From JBBQSF01 sp038214085 (lineage in GTDB: Bacteria > Bacteroidota > Bacteroidia > Bacteroidales > CG2-30-32-10): a DNA stretch of 21,403 nucleotides. Under the pieces are notes generated by a model. It was not told the origin of the DNA and made no database searches. It saw only the letters and a program-made list of their open reading frames with translations. How positions within the stretch are numbered: the stretch's first letter is position 1; each line of letters begins with the position of its first letter. The stretch spans positions 1 through 21,403 of the forward strand of contig JBBQSF010000049.1 of assembly GCA_038214085.1 (NCBI GenBank). Reading direction: 5' to 3'. Below, one piece after another: positions 1 through 7,205 of the stretch. Position numbers and translations under genes: made by a program.

Positions 1-130
1 TTTCGGAAGTTTGAACCGAAATATCAATATTTTGGTGCTTGATCAACCATTCGGCATGTTTTGGAACTATTGGAGAACGGCGCTCCATTTTGTATTTATC
101 TTCGTGCCTTATACCTATACTAATACTCAT
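1..130 (-). CDS. Alanine dehydrogenase/PNT N-terminal domain protein, saccharopine dehydrogenase-like (5' part only)
   Basis: Only the first 43 codons lie in the window; the gene continues past base 1. The start is the ATG at 130-128. The peptide opens MSISIGIRHEDKYKMERRSP, which matches the N-terminal signature of the AlaDH/PNT family, most closely the lysine-ketoglutarate reductase/saccharopine dehydrogenase branch (IGIRxEDKxxxERRxPLTP). In the family this segment begins the first Rossmann-like lobe of an NAD(P)-dependent dehydrogenase. A good Bacteroidetes promoter lies directly upstream (165-193). The family call is fairly firm; the exact substrate (saccharopine, alanine or another) cannot be told from 43 residues. 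Confidence 0.7.
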   Translation of the reverse strand, partial: MSISIGIRHEDKYKMERRSPIVPKHAEWLIKHQNIDISVQTSE

Positions 131-164
131 AAAATTTAAATAGATAAAAATTTTTATTAATTCG

Positions 165-193
165 CAAACTTACAAATTTTAACAGTACACAAA
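165..193 (-). promoter_or_regulatory. Bacteroidetes-type promoter for the AlaDH/PNT gene
   Basis: On the minus strand there is TAAGTTTG (172-165), an exact TAnnTTTG -7 element, and TTTG (193-190), a -33 element, 17 nt apart. It ends 34 nt before the ATG at 130. It is the only promoter in the window where I see both boxes clearly. Confidence 0.5.
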
Positions 194-228
194 ATCACTC
201 CCATTTAATTTATTTTATCTTAGAGGTT

Positions 229-405
229 GTTTAAATTTAAAAACATGAAATTATTGTGCCCCTATTCTCGATACTTTTTCTATCGTCACTTCGAGTCCGC
301 TACCAAAAAATAATCAATTACAAAAATGTATGCGGGTATCGAGAAGCGACGATAGAAAAACTCGAATTGACGGGACATAATAAAAATTTTAGATGAAATT
401 TAAAC
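229..405. repeat. MITE-like inverted-repeat element, about 177 bp
   Basis: Two arms of about 72 nt (229-300 and 332-405) are inverted copies of each other around a 31-nt centre. The tips are a perfect GTTTAAATTT / AAATTTAAAC pair (229-238, 396-405). Inside, TTTTTCTATCGTC (275-287) matches the complement of GACGATAGAAAAA (348-360), and TCGAG/CTCGA and GCGG/CCGC blocks also correspond. Outside the tips, CTTAGAGGTT on the left resembles the complement of AGATTCTTAAG on the right, so the true ends may lie at about 220 and 415. There is no ORF inside. The form fits a non-autonomous miniature transposable element or a large intergenic hairpin. It fills most of the 372-nt gap between divergent genes. 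Confidence 0.6.
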
Positions 406-426
406 AGATTCTTAAGCAAAATATCT

Positions 427-434
427 TATTTTTG
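427..434 (+). promoter_or_regulatory. Candidate -7 element for the DUF4476 gene
   Basis: TATTTTTG fits TAnnTTTG and lies 68 nt before the ATG at 503, just outside the right tip of the inverted-repeat element. No TTG lies at the proper distance upstream, so this is weak in such AT-rich DNA. Confidence 0.25.
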
Positions 435-502
435 TTTTTTAAATTTTGGCATAATAATTGGAAAACCGGCTCAAAAAATTTATAATCATAAAACTTATAA
501 TC

Positions 503-1471
503 ATGAAAAAAACATTTACACTTTCCTGTATGCTGATTTTTATCAGTATTTTTTCTTTTGCACAAAAAACCAATCTTATATTTTTTTCCGATCAGGGAGA
601 AAAGTTTTATGTTGTGCTGAATAGTGTTCTTCAAAACTCAACCGCTGAAACCAATGTTAAAGTTACTGATTTGGTTGCCCCAAACTATAAATTAAAAATA
701 ATTTTTGCTGATTCCAGCATTGCAACACTCGACAAAAATCTGATGTTTGAGCAAGGAACTGAATCAACTTTTAACATTAAAAAAAATAATAAAGGCGAAT
801 ATGTGGTCAGGTTTTTAAGTTCAGTGCCAATTGCTGAAGCACCCGCTCCAACTGCAGAACAAAAAGTGATTGTTCTTTCAACATCCGGTCCTTCTCAGCC
901 GACAGCTGTTACAAGTACAACCATAACACAAACCACTACAACAGGTTCGGGCGTTAACCCCGATGGTACTTCGATGGGAATTCATGTAAACGACCCCGCA
1001 CTTGGTGTAAATATCAATATGAATATCGGTACAGGCACAAGCGGGTCAAGCAGTTCTACCTATACTTCAACTACTACCACAACCACCACAAGTGGCTTTC
1101 AATCTCAGCCTAATCAGCCTGTTGATCCACAGCCCGTGTATGTTTTGCAAGGCTACAACGGCCCTTATGGATGCGCCTATCCAATGAGCCCTGCAGATTT
1201 TTCTGCTGCAAAACAATCCATATCCTCTAAAAGTTTTGAAGATTCCAAATTATCTATTGCAAAACAGGTTTTCAATTCCAATTGCCTTTTATCTTCACAG
1301 GTTAAAGAAATAATGCAATTATTTAGTTTTGAAGATTCCAAACTGGCTTTTGCAAAATATGCTTATGGTTTAACATTCGATCCAGGCAATTATTTCAAAG
1401 TAAATGATGCATTTTCTTTTGAATCTTCAACAGAAGAGCTAGGCGAATATATTACAAGTTTTAAAAAGTAA
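503..1471 (+). CDS. Secreted DUF4476 domain protein with Thr/Ser-rich linker
   Basis: The protein has 322 aa from the ATG at 503. This start was chosen because MKKTFTLSCMLIFISIFSFAQ is a textbook Bacteroidetes signal peptide (residues 1-21); the frame is open back to an ATG at 458, but that would bury the signal. Residues 22-120 form a beta-rich N-terminal part. About 130-205 is a Thr/Ser/Pro-rich linker coded by ACN runs (about 1064-1090). Residues about 226-319 match DUF4476: two SFEDSKL motifs (244-250, 274-280), an NCL followed by QVKEI, and AFAKYAYGLTFDPGNYFKV. DUF4476 is common in Bacteroidetes secreted proteins and has no known function. The next gene follows after 25 nt, so the two may be co-transcribed. 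I see no T9SS sorting domain. Confidence 0.85.
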   Translation: MKKTFTLSCMLIFISIFSFAQKTNLIFFSDQGEKFYVVLNSVLQNSTAETNVKVTDLVAPNYKLKIIFADSSIATLDKNLMFEQGTESTFNIKKNNKGEYVVRFLSSVPIAEAPAPTAEQKVIVLSTSGPSQPTAVTSTTITQTTTTGSGVNPDGTSMGIHVNDPALGVNINMNIGTGTSGSSSSTYTSTTTTTTTSGFQSQPNQPVDPQPVYVLQGYNGPYGCAYPMSPADFSAAKQSISSKSFEDSKLSIAKQVFNSNCLLSSQVKEIMQLFSFEDSKLAFAKYAYGLTFDPGNYFKVNDAFSFESSTEELGEYITSFKK

Positions 1472-1472
1472 T

Positions 1473-1480
1473 TACATTTG
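1473..1480 (+). promoter_or_regulatory. Candidate -7 element between the DUF4476 and lipoprotein genes
   Basis: TACATTTG is an exact TAnnTTTG match, 16 nt before the ATG at 1497. No -33 box is visible. It could give the lipoprotein gene its own transcript. Confidence 0.3.
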
Positions 1481-1496
1481 TGAAAAACTAAATATT

Positions 1497-2204
1497 ATGA
1501 AAACTCAAAATCTTTTAATTTCATCATTCCTGATTATGTTTCTAGCGGTTTCATGCCAGTGCCATAAAAACACGGCAACCGGAAAGGCCGGTCAGGAATC
1601 AGGATCTTACCGCTTCATTGCTTCGTTTATAAGTAAAGGTGCAGGTATCGATACAAAATCTCAGGATGCCATAACTTCTTATATTAAAACTTTTAATACA
1701 ATTAACAAGGTAGAAATTAAACCCGAAATTGTTAAATGGGGAAAAGAAGGTGAAATGGATTATTGCTTCACTCTTTCAGAATTATCAAAAAGCAAACAAC
1801 AAGATTTTGTAAAAGGATTTAAAAATGTAGTTCAATCATCCGATTTAATATTGATACTTGAAAATCAGCTATTGCTTCATAAAAACAAACCTGTGGTTAC
1901 AGAAACTACAGAACCCGGAACATTCAGGTTAATTGTTTCATTTATCAGCATTGGTGCGGGTCCTGATGCTCAGCTAAAGGAAGCTATTGACAATTATATT
2001 ATTTCATACAACAAGAAAAACAGTATAGAACTTGCTATTGAAAAATATCCATGGGGCCGTGAAGGTGAAACAGATTATTGCATGAATTTAACTGAAATTG
2101 GAAGCGATAATCAGATTGTTTTCATTAAAGGAATACAGGATATTGTAAAAGATTCTAAGCTTGTTTTTATTAAAGAAAACGAAGTTTGCAAACATAAAAA
2201 ATAA
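1497..2204 (+). CDS. Lipoprotein of two tandem copies of an uncharacterised domain
   Basis: The protein has 235 aa. Residues 1-20 are a lipoprotein signal peptide with lipobox AVSC (lipidated Cys20), so it should be anchored in an envelope membrane facing the periplasm or the outside. The rest is one domain of about 92 aa present twice, at residues 38-129 and 142-234. Both copies open with a (Y/F)RxIxSFIS-GAG block, carry WG(K/R)EGE(T/M)DYC (81-90 and 186-195), and end in a block like FxKGxxxxVxxSxLxxIxEN. I do not recognise a named family or a function. The conserved Trp, Glu, Asp and Cys in the central motif are the obvious functional candidates. A strong terminator follows at 2227-2254. 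Confidence 0.8.
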   Translation: MKTQNLLISSFLIMFLAVSCQCHKNTATGKAGQESGSYRFIASFISKGAGIDTKSQDAITSYIKTFNTINKVEIKPEIVKWGKEGEMDYCFTLSELSKSKQQDFVKGFKNVVQSSDLILILENQLLLHKNKPVVTETTEPGTFRLIVSFISIGAGPDAQLKEAIDNYIISYNKKNSIELAIEKYPWGREGETDYCMNLTEIGSDNQIVFIKGIQDIVKDSKLVFIKENEVCKHKK

Positions 2205-2226
2205 AACAAAATCCAATATTATTACG

Positions 2227-2254
2227 AAAAGGCTGAGAAATCGGTCTTTTTTTT
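2227..2254 (+). terminator. Rho-independent terminator after the lipoprotein gene
   Basis: A 10-bp stem, AAAAGGCTGA (2227-2236) with TCGGTCTTTT (2241-2250) including two G-T pairs, closes a GAAA tetraloop and runs into a T tract (2247-2254). Confidence 0.8.
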
Positions 2255-2297
2255 GTTGTATAAAATTAATTATTCAAAATAATTAAGTTAAAAATCG

Positions 2298-2305
2298 TAA
2301 TTTTG
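2298..2305 (+). promoter_or_regulatory. -7 element for the CoA-transferase/amidase operon
   Basis: TAATTTTG matches TAnnTTTG and ends 19 nt before the ATG at 2325. It lies between the upstream terminator and the gene, where a promoter is required. No clear -33 box. Confidence 0.4.
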
Positions 2306-2324
2306 AATAATAATAAAACAATTT

Positions 2325-3512
2325 ATGAAACCACTTGAAGACATTAAAATACTCGACCTTACCAGAGTTTTAGCCGGTCCGTTTTGCACCATGATTCTGA
2401 GCGATTTGGGCGCTGAAGTTGTAAAAGTTGAAGTTCCCAGAACTGGTGACGATGCAAGAACATTTGGTCCCTTCAAAAACTGTCAAAGCCTTTACTTTGT
2501 AAGTATAAACCGCGAAAAGAAAAGCATTTCTATTAACTTGAAAACTGAAAAAGGAAAGCAGTTATTAAAAGATCTGGTTAAAAAATTTGATATTATCATT
2601 GAGAACTTTCGCCCGGGAACAATGGAAAAACTTGGGCTTGGTTATGAAGTTTTAAAAGAGATTAATCCAAAAATAATTTATGCAGCATCATCGGGTTTTG
2701 GTCACAGCGGACCTGATTCAACAAAGGCCGCTTATGATATTCTGGCACAAGCACGTGGCGGAATAATGAGCATTACTGGCTGGCCAGAAACACCGCCAAC
2801 CCGCGTTGGAATGTCCTTGGGTGATATTTCAGCTTCGCTATATACTGCAATTGGAATTCTAGCTGCTCTGCATCAACGCAAAACCACTGGTATCGGGCAA
2901 AAGGTAGATATTGCCATGCTCGACTGTCAGGTTTCTATGCTCGAAAATGCAATTACCCGTTATCAGGTTGACAATAAATCGCCGGAGCCCTTAGGAAACA
3001 GGCATCCCACAATAACACCATTTCAGGCATTCAAAGCAAGCGATCATTATTTTGTTGTTGCTGTGGGAAATGATATTTTATGGAAAAAGTTCTGTGATGC
3101 AATAGGAACTCCAGGTCTCATTACACATGAACTATTCAGCACAAATAAACTGAGGACACAACATCTTCATGAACTGATACCGATTCTTGACAAAATATTT
3201 ATCACAAAAACATCTCATGAATGGCTTGCAATTATTGACAATGCAGGTGTGCCTTGCGGACCTATAAATTCTGTTGAAGAAATAATGCAGGACCCTCAAA
3301 TTCAAGCCCGCAATATGATTGTGGAAGTTCAGGATCAGCGTGCAGGCACTATAAAAATTTCAGGAAATCCTATTAAAATGTCATCCATTGAAGAATCTAA
3401 AACCAGAAAACCTGCTCCTGAAATTGGAGAACACAATCAGGAAATATTATCTGAATATCTTGGTTTGTCATCGGATGAAATCGATCAATTAAATTCAGAA
3501 GGTGTAATTTAA
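2325..3512 (+). CDS. CaiB/BaiF family (class III) CoA-transferase
   Basis: The protein has 395 aa, the usual length for family III CoA-transferases. These enzymes move CoA between carboxylic acids through an aspartyl-CoA thioester in the cytoplasm. Family marks are the N-terminal LDLTRVLAGPFCTMILSDLGAEVVKVE block (11-36), a DD.R.FGP region (42-49), NREKKSI.INLK (62-73), ENFRPGTMEKLGLGYE (93-108), and the catalytic Asp in LGDISAS (Asp167). The C-terminal part carries GVP.GPINS and the EIGEHNQEIL block found near the end of these proteins. An amidase gene starts 11 nt downstream, so the two form an operon. The acid substrate cannot be named; the context does not point to carnitine, oxalate or bile acids. 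Confidence 0.88.
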   Translation: MKPLEDIKILDLTRVLAGPFCTMILSDLGAEVVKVEVPRTGDDARTFGPFKNCQSLYFVSINREKKSISINLKTEKGKQLLKDLVKKFDIIIENFRPGTMEKLGLGYEVLKEINPKIIYAASSGFGHSGPDSTKAAYDILAQARGGIMSITGWPETPPTRVGMSLGDISASLYTAIGILAALHQRKTTGIGQKVDIAMLDCQVSMLENAITRYQVDNKSPEPLGNRHPTITPFQAFKASDHYFVVAVGNDILWKKFCDAIGTPGLITHELFSTNKLRTQHLHELIPILDKIFITKTSHEWLAIIDNAGVPCGPINSVEEIMQDPQIQARNMIVEVQDQRAGTIKISGNPIKMSSIEESKTRKPAPEIGEHNQEILSEYLGLSSDEIDQLNSEGVI

Positions 3513-3523
3513 AAAATCGTTTT

Positions 3524-4822
3524 ATGTTAGATTCCGGGAACACTCTGATAAAAACCCTCAGCTTTCTGAAAGATAACAGTGTCAATCTTTTAGATTACAT
3601 CAATCAACTATGCGACAGAATTGATAAAATCGAACCCTTCGTAAAAGCATTGATTCCTGAGAAAAACCGAAGAGAACGACTGTTATCCGAAGCTGAAATT
3701 CTTCTTAAAAAATTTCCTTTAAATTCAGAAAGGCCGCCTCTGTTTGGCATTCCAGTGGGCATTAAAGATATTTTTAATGTTGATGGTTTTGAAACAAAAT
3801 GCGGTTCATTGCTCCCTTCTTCGCTGTTTAAAAGTCCGGAATCATCCGTAGTAACAAAACTTAAAAAAATGGGAGCTTTGATTCTGGGAAAAACGGTTAC
3901 AACAGAATTTGCTTTTTTCGAACCAGGGCCCACTTGTAATCCTCACAACATTAAACACACGCCCGGTGGTTCCAGCAGTGGTTCAGCAGCATCAGTGGCT
4001 GCCGGATTTAGTCCACTCACTTTTGGAACACAAACTATTGGTTCGATAACCCGTCCGGCCTCATTTTGCGGCGTATTTGGATTTAAACCAAGCTTTGGCC
4101 GAATACCAACTGATGGCATAATTCCTTTTTCAACTTCAGCAGATCATGTAGGGTTTTTTACTGGTGATATCAGCAGTGTGATGCTGGGAGCCTCTCTTTT
4201 TTGTAATAATTGGACACCTGTTGAAGTTCGGACTGACAAATCAATTCGTATTGGTGTTGCTACCGGAACATATTTAGAACAGGTTGATGACGAAGTTCGA
4301 TTGTTTTTCGAGAAGAAACTTGAAATTCTTGAACAAAAAGGAATTGAAATATCAAGGATTGATGTGTTCGGAAATGTTGAAGAACTGAATAAAACCCACA
4401 GAGCAATGATTGCTGCTGATTTTTACAAAGTTCATAAAGATTGGTTTCAACATTACGAAAATTTATACAGAGAACACTCTAAAAATCTTATAATCGAAGG
4501 AAAAAACATCGGCAAAGAGCAATATCAAAATGCTTGTGCAGGAAGAGAAGTATTACGAAATCAATTGGAACAATTACAGCACAAAAATGCAATTGATCTT
4601 TGGTTAAGTCCATCCAGCCTAACAGTTGCGCCCCAAGGCTTGGCATCAACTGGAAGTCCGCTTATGAATTTACCCTGGACTTATGCCGGAGTTCCAACTC
4701 TTTCGGTACCTGCAGGAAAAAATCCACACGGATTGCCCCTTGGTTTGCAGTTTGCCGGTATATTTAATCAGGAAGAAAGCATGCTTCAATTAATTTCAAA
4801 AAAAATAATCCCTCTGATATAG
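3524..4822 (+). CDS. Amidase signature family hydrolase
   Basis: The protein has 432 aa. The Ser-cisSer-Lys triad of amidase signature enzymes is present: Lys81 in GIPVGIKDIF, cis-Ser150 in TPGGSSSGSAA, and nucleophile Ser174 in GTQTIGSITRPASFCG. The Lys is 69 residues before the cis-Ser and the two Ser are 24 apart, as in fatty acid amide hydrolase. The C-terminal block (W.SPSS to GLPLGLQFAG) also fits. The GTQT version of the nucleophile motif, the slightly short length and the absence of gatB/gatC neighbours argue against a GatA role in tRNA transamidation. It probably hydrolyses a small amide or carbamoyl compound, perhaps linked to the acid handled by the CoA-transferase upstream. Its stop codon lies inside the terminator hairpin that follows. 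Confidence 0.88.
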   Translation: MLDSGNTLIKTLSFLKDNSVNLLDYINQLCDRIDKIEPFVKALIPEKNRRERLLSEAEILLKKFPLNSERPPLFGIPVGIKDIFNVDGFETKCGSLLPSSLFKSPESSVVTKLKKMGALILGKTVTTEFAFFEPGPTCNPHNIKHTPGGSSSGSAASVAAGFSPLTFGTQTIGSITRPASFCGVFGFKPSFGRIPTDGIIPFSTSADHVGFFTGDISSVMLGASLFCNNWTPVEVRTDKSIRIGVATGTYLEQVDDEVRLFFEKKLEILEQKGIEISRIDVFGNVEELNKTHRAMIAADFYKVHKDWFQHYENLYREHSKNLIIEGKNIGKEQYQNACAGREVLRNQLEQLQHKNAIDLWLSPSSLTVAPQGLASTGSPLMNLPWTYAGVPTLSVPAGKNPHGLPLGLQFAGIFNQEESMLQLISKKIIPLI

Positions 4823-4848
4823 AATTTAGTATCAAAGGGATTTTTAAA
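4801..4848. terminator. Shared bidirectional terminator between convergent genes
   Basis: AATCCCT (4807-4813) pairs with AGGGATT (4836-4842), and TGATA (4815-4819) with TATCA (4830-4834), around a 10-nt loop. A T run follows on the plus strand (4841-4845), and an A run precedes it (4801-4805), giving T's on the minus strand. The plus-strand amidase stop (4820-4822) is in the loop. The hairpin can end both the amidase operon and the minus-strand gene at 4867-6078. Confidence 0.75.
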
Positions 4849-4866
4849 AATAAAAAAAATCTGAAA

Positions 4867-6078
4867 TTACAAAATCTGAAGCTTTTTAACTTGAACGGAT
4901 TTTTCGGTTTGAATTTTCACAAAATAAACACCATTATCCAATTCATCAATAAACAATGAAGTTTCTTTGTTATTAGGAAATATTTGTAAAATAAGCTTTC
5001 CGGAAATATCAAGAACCTCCAACTTTTCAATAATATTAGCCGATGTGATAAAAACCATATCAGATGCAGGGTTTGGAAATAGTATTACATTTTGCTCTTC
5101 TTTAATTTCTTCTGCAACGCCATCGGTACAAGGTGTTGCGCAATAAGTAACATTTGTTGAAATGGTTCCTGAGTTCAAATCAATAAAGGGTGCTGTTGCT
5201 GGCGGAGTTAGATCGCAGAAATCAAAATCGCCTAAAAATACACCAGCATTTGTTGAATTATTTCCAATGCAGTATTGCCCTATGGAGCTTCCTGTGAGTG
5301 TGTCAAAATTGATCATATCATTGGCAATATAAAAATGACCCATATTGTTAAAATAGGCATCACTGTTAATTGAATCAGTATTTGCAAAATCATGATCAAC
5401 TCGAATGTTACCAGTATTGTGAAATTCACCAGCGTTTGTAAAATCATACGAACCATAAATCTGTGCAGTATTAGCAAATGAATCATTATTGTAAAAATCA
5501 TAAAATTCTATGATTCCTGAATTCTGGCCAGTAAGATTATTAAAAAAATCCGTAAAATGGCACTGATCAAAATTTTCGAAAATTCCGTTATTTAAAAAAT
5601 TTACTGCATTTATGGTTCCATTATTAATTAAGTGATTGCCCGAATAAAAGTTATTGCTTACAATTGTGCCGCTGGCTCCGTTTGTTAATGCAATATTCAA
5701 ATACAAACTATCCGTAACTGTCAGGCTTCCATTATTTGAAATTGTTCCCGAAAAAATTGCCATTTTATTTACTTGTAGAGTTCCATTGTTTACAAATGAA
5801 CCTGTTCCGTATACCGCAATTGTTCTCAACCCTCCTGCTCCCAGAAGAGAACCGTTGGGATTTATAGTTATACTGCCCGAAGAGTATGCCCAATCCGTAT
5901 TTAAAGCCACAGCATGCTCAACAACAACAATACTTCCAGGTGTTGGAATACAAGAGCAATCCCAGGTTGTTGGATTCAGCCAGTTTCCCGACTGAACAGA
6001 TGTAATAGGTTGCGAAAAAGCAATTTGTGAAATAGCACAAAATACCAGAACAGTTAAATAGCGGAAAAGTGTTTTCAT
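4867..6078 (-). CDS. T9SS-secreted surface protein with Asn/Gly-rich repeats and type-A sorting domain
   Basis: The protein has 403 aa. Residues 1-23 are a signal peptide ending FSQ. An SGNWLNPTTWDC.CIPTPG block (30-48) is typical of the start of Bacteroidetes secreted adhesin-like proteins. Residues about 65-290 are short irregular repeats built on NNG, NTG and FxN steps, suggesting a beta-helix or beta-solenoid. The last 74 residues are a type-A T9SS C-terminal domain: LFPNPASD (333-340), LDISGK (356-361), LDNGVYFVKI (380-389) and a final VKKLQIL. The protein should cross the outer membrane through the type IX system and be anchored or released there. There is no enzymatic domain, so adhesion or structure is the likely role. 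It is transcribed alone. Confidence 0.88.
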   Translation of the reverse strand: MKTLFRYLTVLVFCAISQIAFSQPITSVQSGNWLNPTTWDCSCIPTPGSIVVVEHAVALNTDWAYSSGSITINPNGSLLGAGGLRTIAVYGTGSFVNNGTLQVNKMAIFSGTISNNGSLTVTDSLYLNIALTNGASGTIVSNNFYSGNHLINNGTINAVNFLNNGIFENFDQCHFTDFFNNLTGQNSGIIEFYDFYNNDSFANTAQIYGSYDFTNAGEFHNTGNIRVDHDFANTDSINSDAYFNNMGHFYIANDMINFDTLTGSSIGQYCIGNNSTNAGVFLGDFDFCDLTPPATAPFIDLNSGTISTNVTYCATPCTDGVAEEIKEEQNVILFPNPASDMVFITSANIIEKLEVLDISGKLILQIFPNNKETSLFIDELDNGVYFVKIQTEKSVQVKKLQIL

Positions 6079-6111
6079 ATTATTGGTTTTTAATTAATTT
6101 ATTAATTGCAA

Positions 6112-6119
6112 CAAAAATA
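6112..6119 (-). promoter_or_regulatory. -7 element for the T9SS cargo gene
   Basis: On the minus strand TATTTTTG (6119-6112) fits TAnnTTTG, 33 nt before the ATG at 6078. The 247-nt gap to the divergent RRM gene holds both promoters and I see nothing else in it. Confidence 0.35.
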
Positions 6120-6286
6120 CGCAAAGAAAGGTGAAGACCGAAAGGGTAAAAATACCTTAAATTTCAATTATCCTGTTTTTTATTCTTTTCATACATTTTT
6201 TTCAAAAAACAACAAAAACATAACATATTGAAAACCAATAATAAATGAATTATAAAATAATTGCATGCTAATTCAAAATATTGTTA

Positions 6287-6294
6287 TACCTTTG
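6287..6294 (+). promoter_or_regulatory. -7 element for the RRM protein gene
   Basis: TACCTTTG is an exact TAnnTTTG match, ending 31 nt before the ATG. A TTG at 6261-6263 is a possible -33 box, with a rather long 23-nt spacing. The short untranslated leader ends in a T-rich stretch. Confidence 0.5.
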
Positions 6295-6325
6295 TCAACA
6301 TTATTAATATATAATTTTTTTCTCT

Positions 6326-6616
6326 ATGAACATTTATTTAGGTAATTTAGATTACCATGCAACTGAAGAACAAATCAGCGAAGTTTTCGCACAATATGGT
6401 GAAGTTGCATCAGTAAAAATTATCGTTGACAAATTCACAAATCGCAGCAAAGGTTTTGCATTTGTTGAAATGGCAAACGATGGCGAAGCAAAACAAGCTA
6501 TCGAAGCACTCAACGGTTACACTCTTAACAATCGTCAGATTACGGTTAACGAAGCTCGTCCGAAAACGGAAAGCAGCGACCGTGGCGGTTACAACAACAG
6601 AAACAACAGGTATTAA
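6326..6616 (+). CDS. Single RRM-domain RNA-binding protein
   Basis: The protein has 96 aa. It is one RNA recognition motif: RNP2 is IYLGNL (3-8) and RNP1 is KGFAFVEM (42-49), with the aromatic residues that stack on RNA bases. A short basic Gly/Asn/Arg tail (86-96, RGGYNNRNNRY) follows. Small RRM proteins of this shape are widespread in Bacteroidetes and cyanobacteria and act as general RNA-binding or chaperone proteins; Bacteroidetes lack a typical Hfq in many lineages. The gene stands alone, with its own -7 element at 6287 and a strong terminator at 6644. Confidence 0.92.
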   Translation: MNIYLGNLDYHATEEQISEVFAQYGEVASVKIIVDKFTNRSKGFAFVEMANDGEAKQAIEALNGYTLNNRQITVNEARPKTESSDRGGYNNRNNRY

Positions 6617-6643
6617 TTAATAGTAAACTGTACGTTTTCTTAT

Positions 6644-6670
6644 AAGCTCACATTATTGTGGGCTTTTTTT
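6644..6670 (+). terminator. Rho-independent terminator after the RRM gene
   Basis: A 9-bp stem, AAGCTCACA (6644-6652) with TGTGGGCTT (6657-6665) including one T-G pair, has a TTAT loop and a T tract to 6670. Confidence 0.88.
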
Positions 6671-6685
6671 ATTTCATAAAAAATA

Positions 6686-6693
6686 TAACTTTG
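6686..6693 (+). promoter_or_regulatory. -7 element for the thioesterase-EI24-mqnA operon
   Basis: TAACTTTG matches TAnnTTTG and lies between the RRM terminator and the TTG start at 6720. No -33 TTG at the usual distance. Confidence 0.45.
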
Positions 6694-6719
6694 TAAAAGA
6701 ATTAATTTAAACTTTTCCT

Positions 6720-7205
6720 TTGAAAAAAATACTTAACCCTTTTGTCAAAATTCCTGGATATAAATGTTTTGGATGCTCTCCAGATAATCCATTTGGCTTA
6801 AAAATGGAGTTTTTTGAGGATGGCGAAAATGTCATAAGTACTTGGGCGCCCGAACATCATTTTAGTGGCTACCTCGATGTACTTCATGGAGGAATCCAGT
6901 CTACACTTATGGATGAAATTGCCAGCTGGCTTGTTTTTGTAAAACTTAAAACTGCCGGAGTAACTCAAAAAATGGAAATCGTTTACAAAAAACCTGCACT
7001 TACAAGTAAAGGCGAATTTTCCCTTAAGGCAATCCTTAATAACTTTAAAAACAGATTGGCAGAGGTTGATGTGGAATTAATGGATGGAGATGGCAATATT
7101 TGCTCCACTGCAAAAGTTTATTATTTTGTTTACCCCGAAAAAATTGCACGCGAACGTTTATGGTTTCCCGGGTATGATGCATTTTTTGAAAAAGAAGAAA
7201 AATGA
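6720..7205 (+). CDS. PaaI-type hotdog-fold acyl-CoA thioesterase (TTG start)
   Basis: The protein has 161 aa from a TTG start at 6720. No ATG precedes the conserved N-terminal motif (the first internal Met is residue 29), so the TTG start is well supported. The motif CFGCSPDNPFGLKMEF (16-31) and the active-site block VLHGGIQSTLMDE (54-66), with the Gly-Gly pair and the acidic Asp65/Glu66, mark a PaaI/4HBT-like thioesterase. Such enzymes hydrolyse acyl- or aryl-CoA thioesters in the cytoplasm. The stop overlaps the next start by ATGA (7202-7205), so translation of the EI24 gene is coupled. It is in an operon with mqnA, but the futalosine pathway has no known CoA-thioester step, so a direct link is not implied. 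Confidence 0.85.
   Translation: MKKILNPFVKIPGYKCFGCSPDNPFGLKMEFFEDGENVISTWAPEHHFSGYLDVLHGGIQSTLMDEIASWLVFVKLKTAGVTQKMEIVYKKPALTSKGEFSLKAILNNFKNRLAEVDVELMDGDGNICSTAKVYYFVYPEKIARERLWFPGYDAFFEKEEK

Noticed and set aside
458..502. Upstream in-frame ATG giving a 337-aa DUF4476 protein
   Set aside because: It would place 15 residues before a clean signal peptide that starts at 503.
1060..1095. ACN trinucleotide run as a slippage-prone microsatellite controlling phase variation
   Set aside because: The repeat is imperfect (mixed ACT/ACC/ACA) and codes a Thr-rich linker, so it is a composition effect.
3604..3933. 109-aa minus-strand reading frame inside the amidase gene
   Set aside because: It lies wholly antisense to a gene with an intact catalytic triad and has no recognisable motifs, so it is a shadow frame.
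3524..4822. Reading the amidase as GatA of the tRNA amidotransferase
   Set aside because: No gatB or gatC nearby, a CoA-transferase partner, and a GTQT nucleophile motif instead of the GatA form GSDTGGS.
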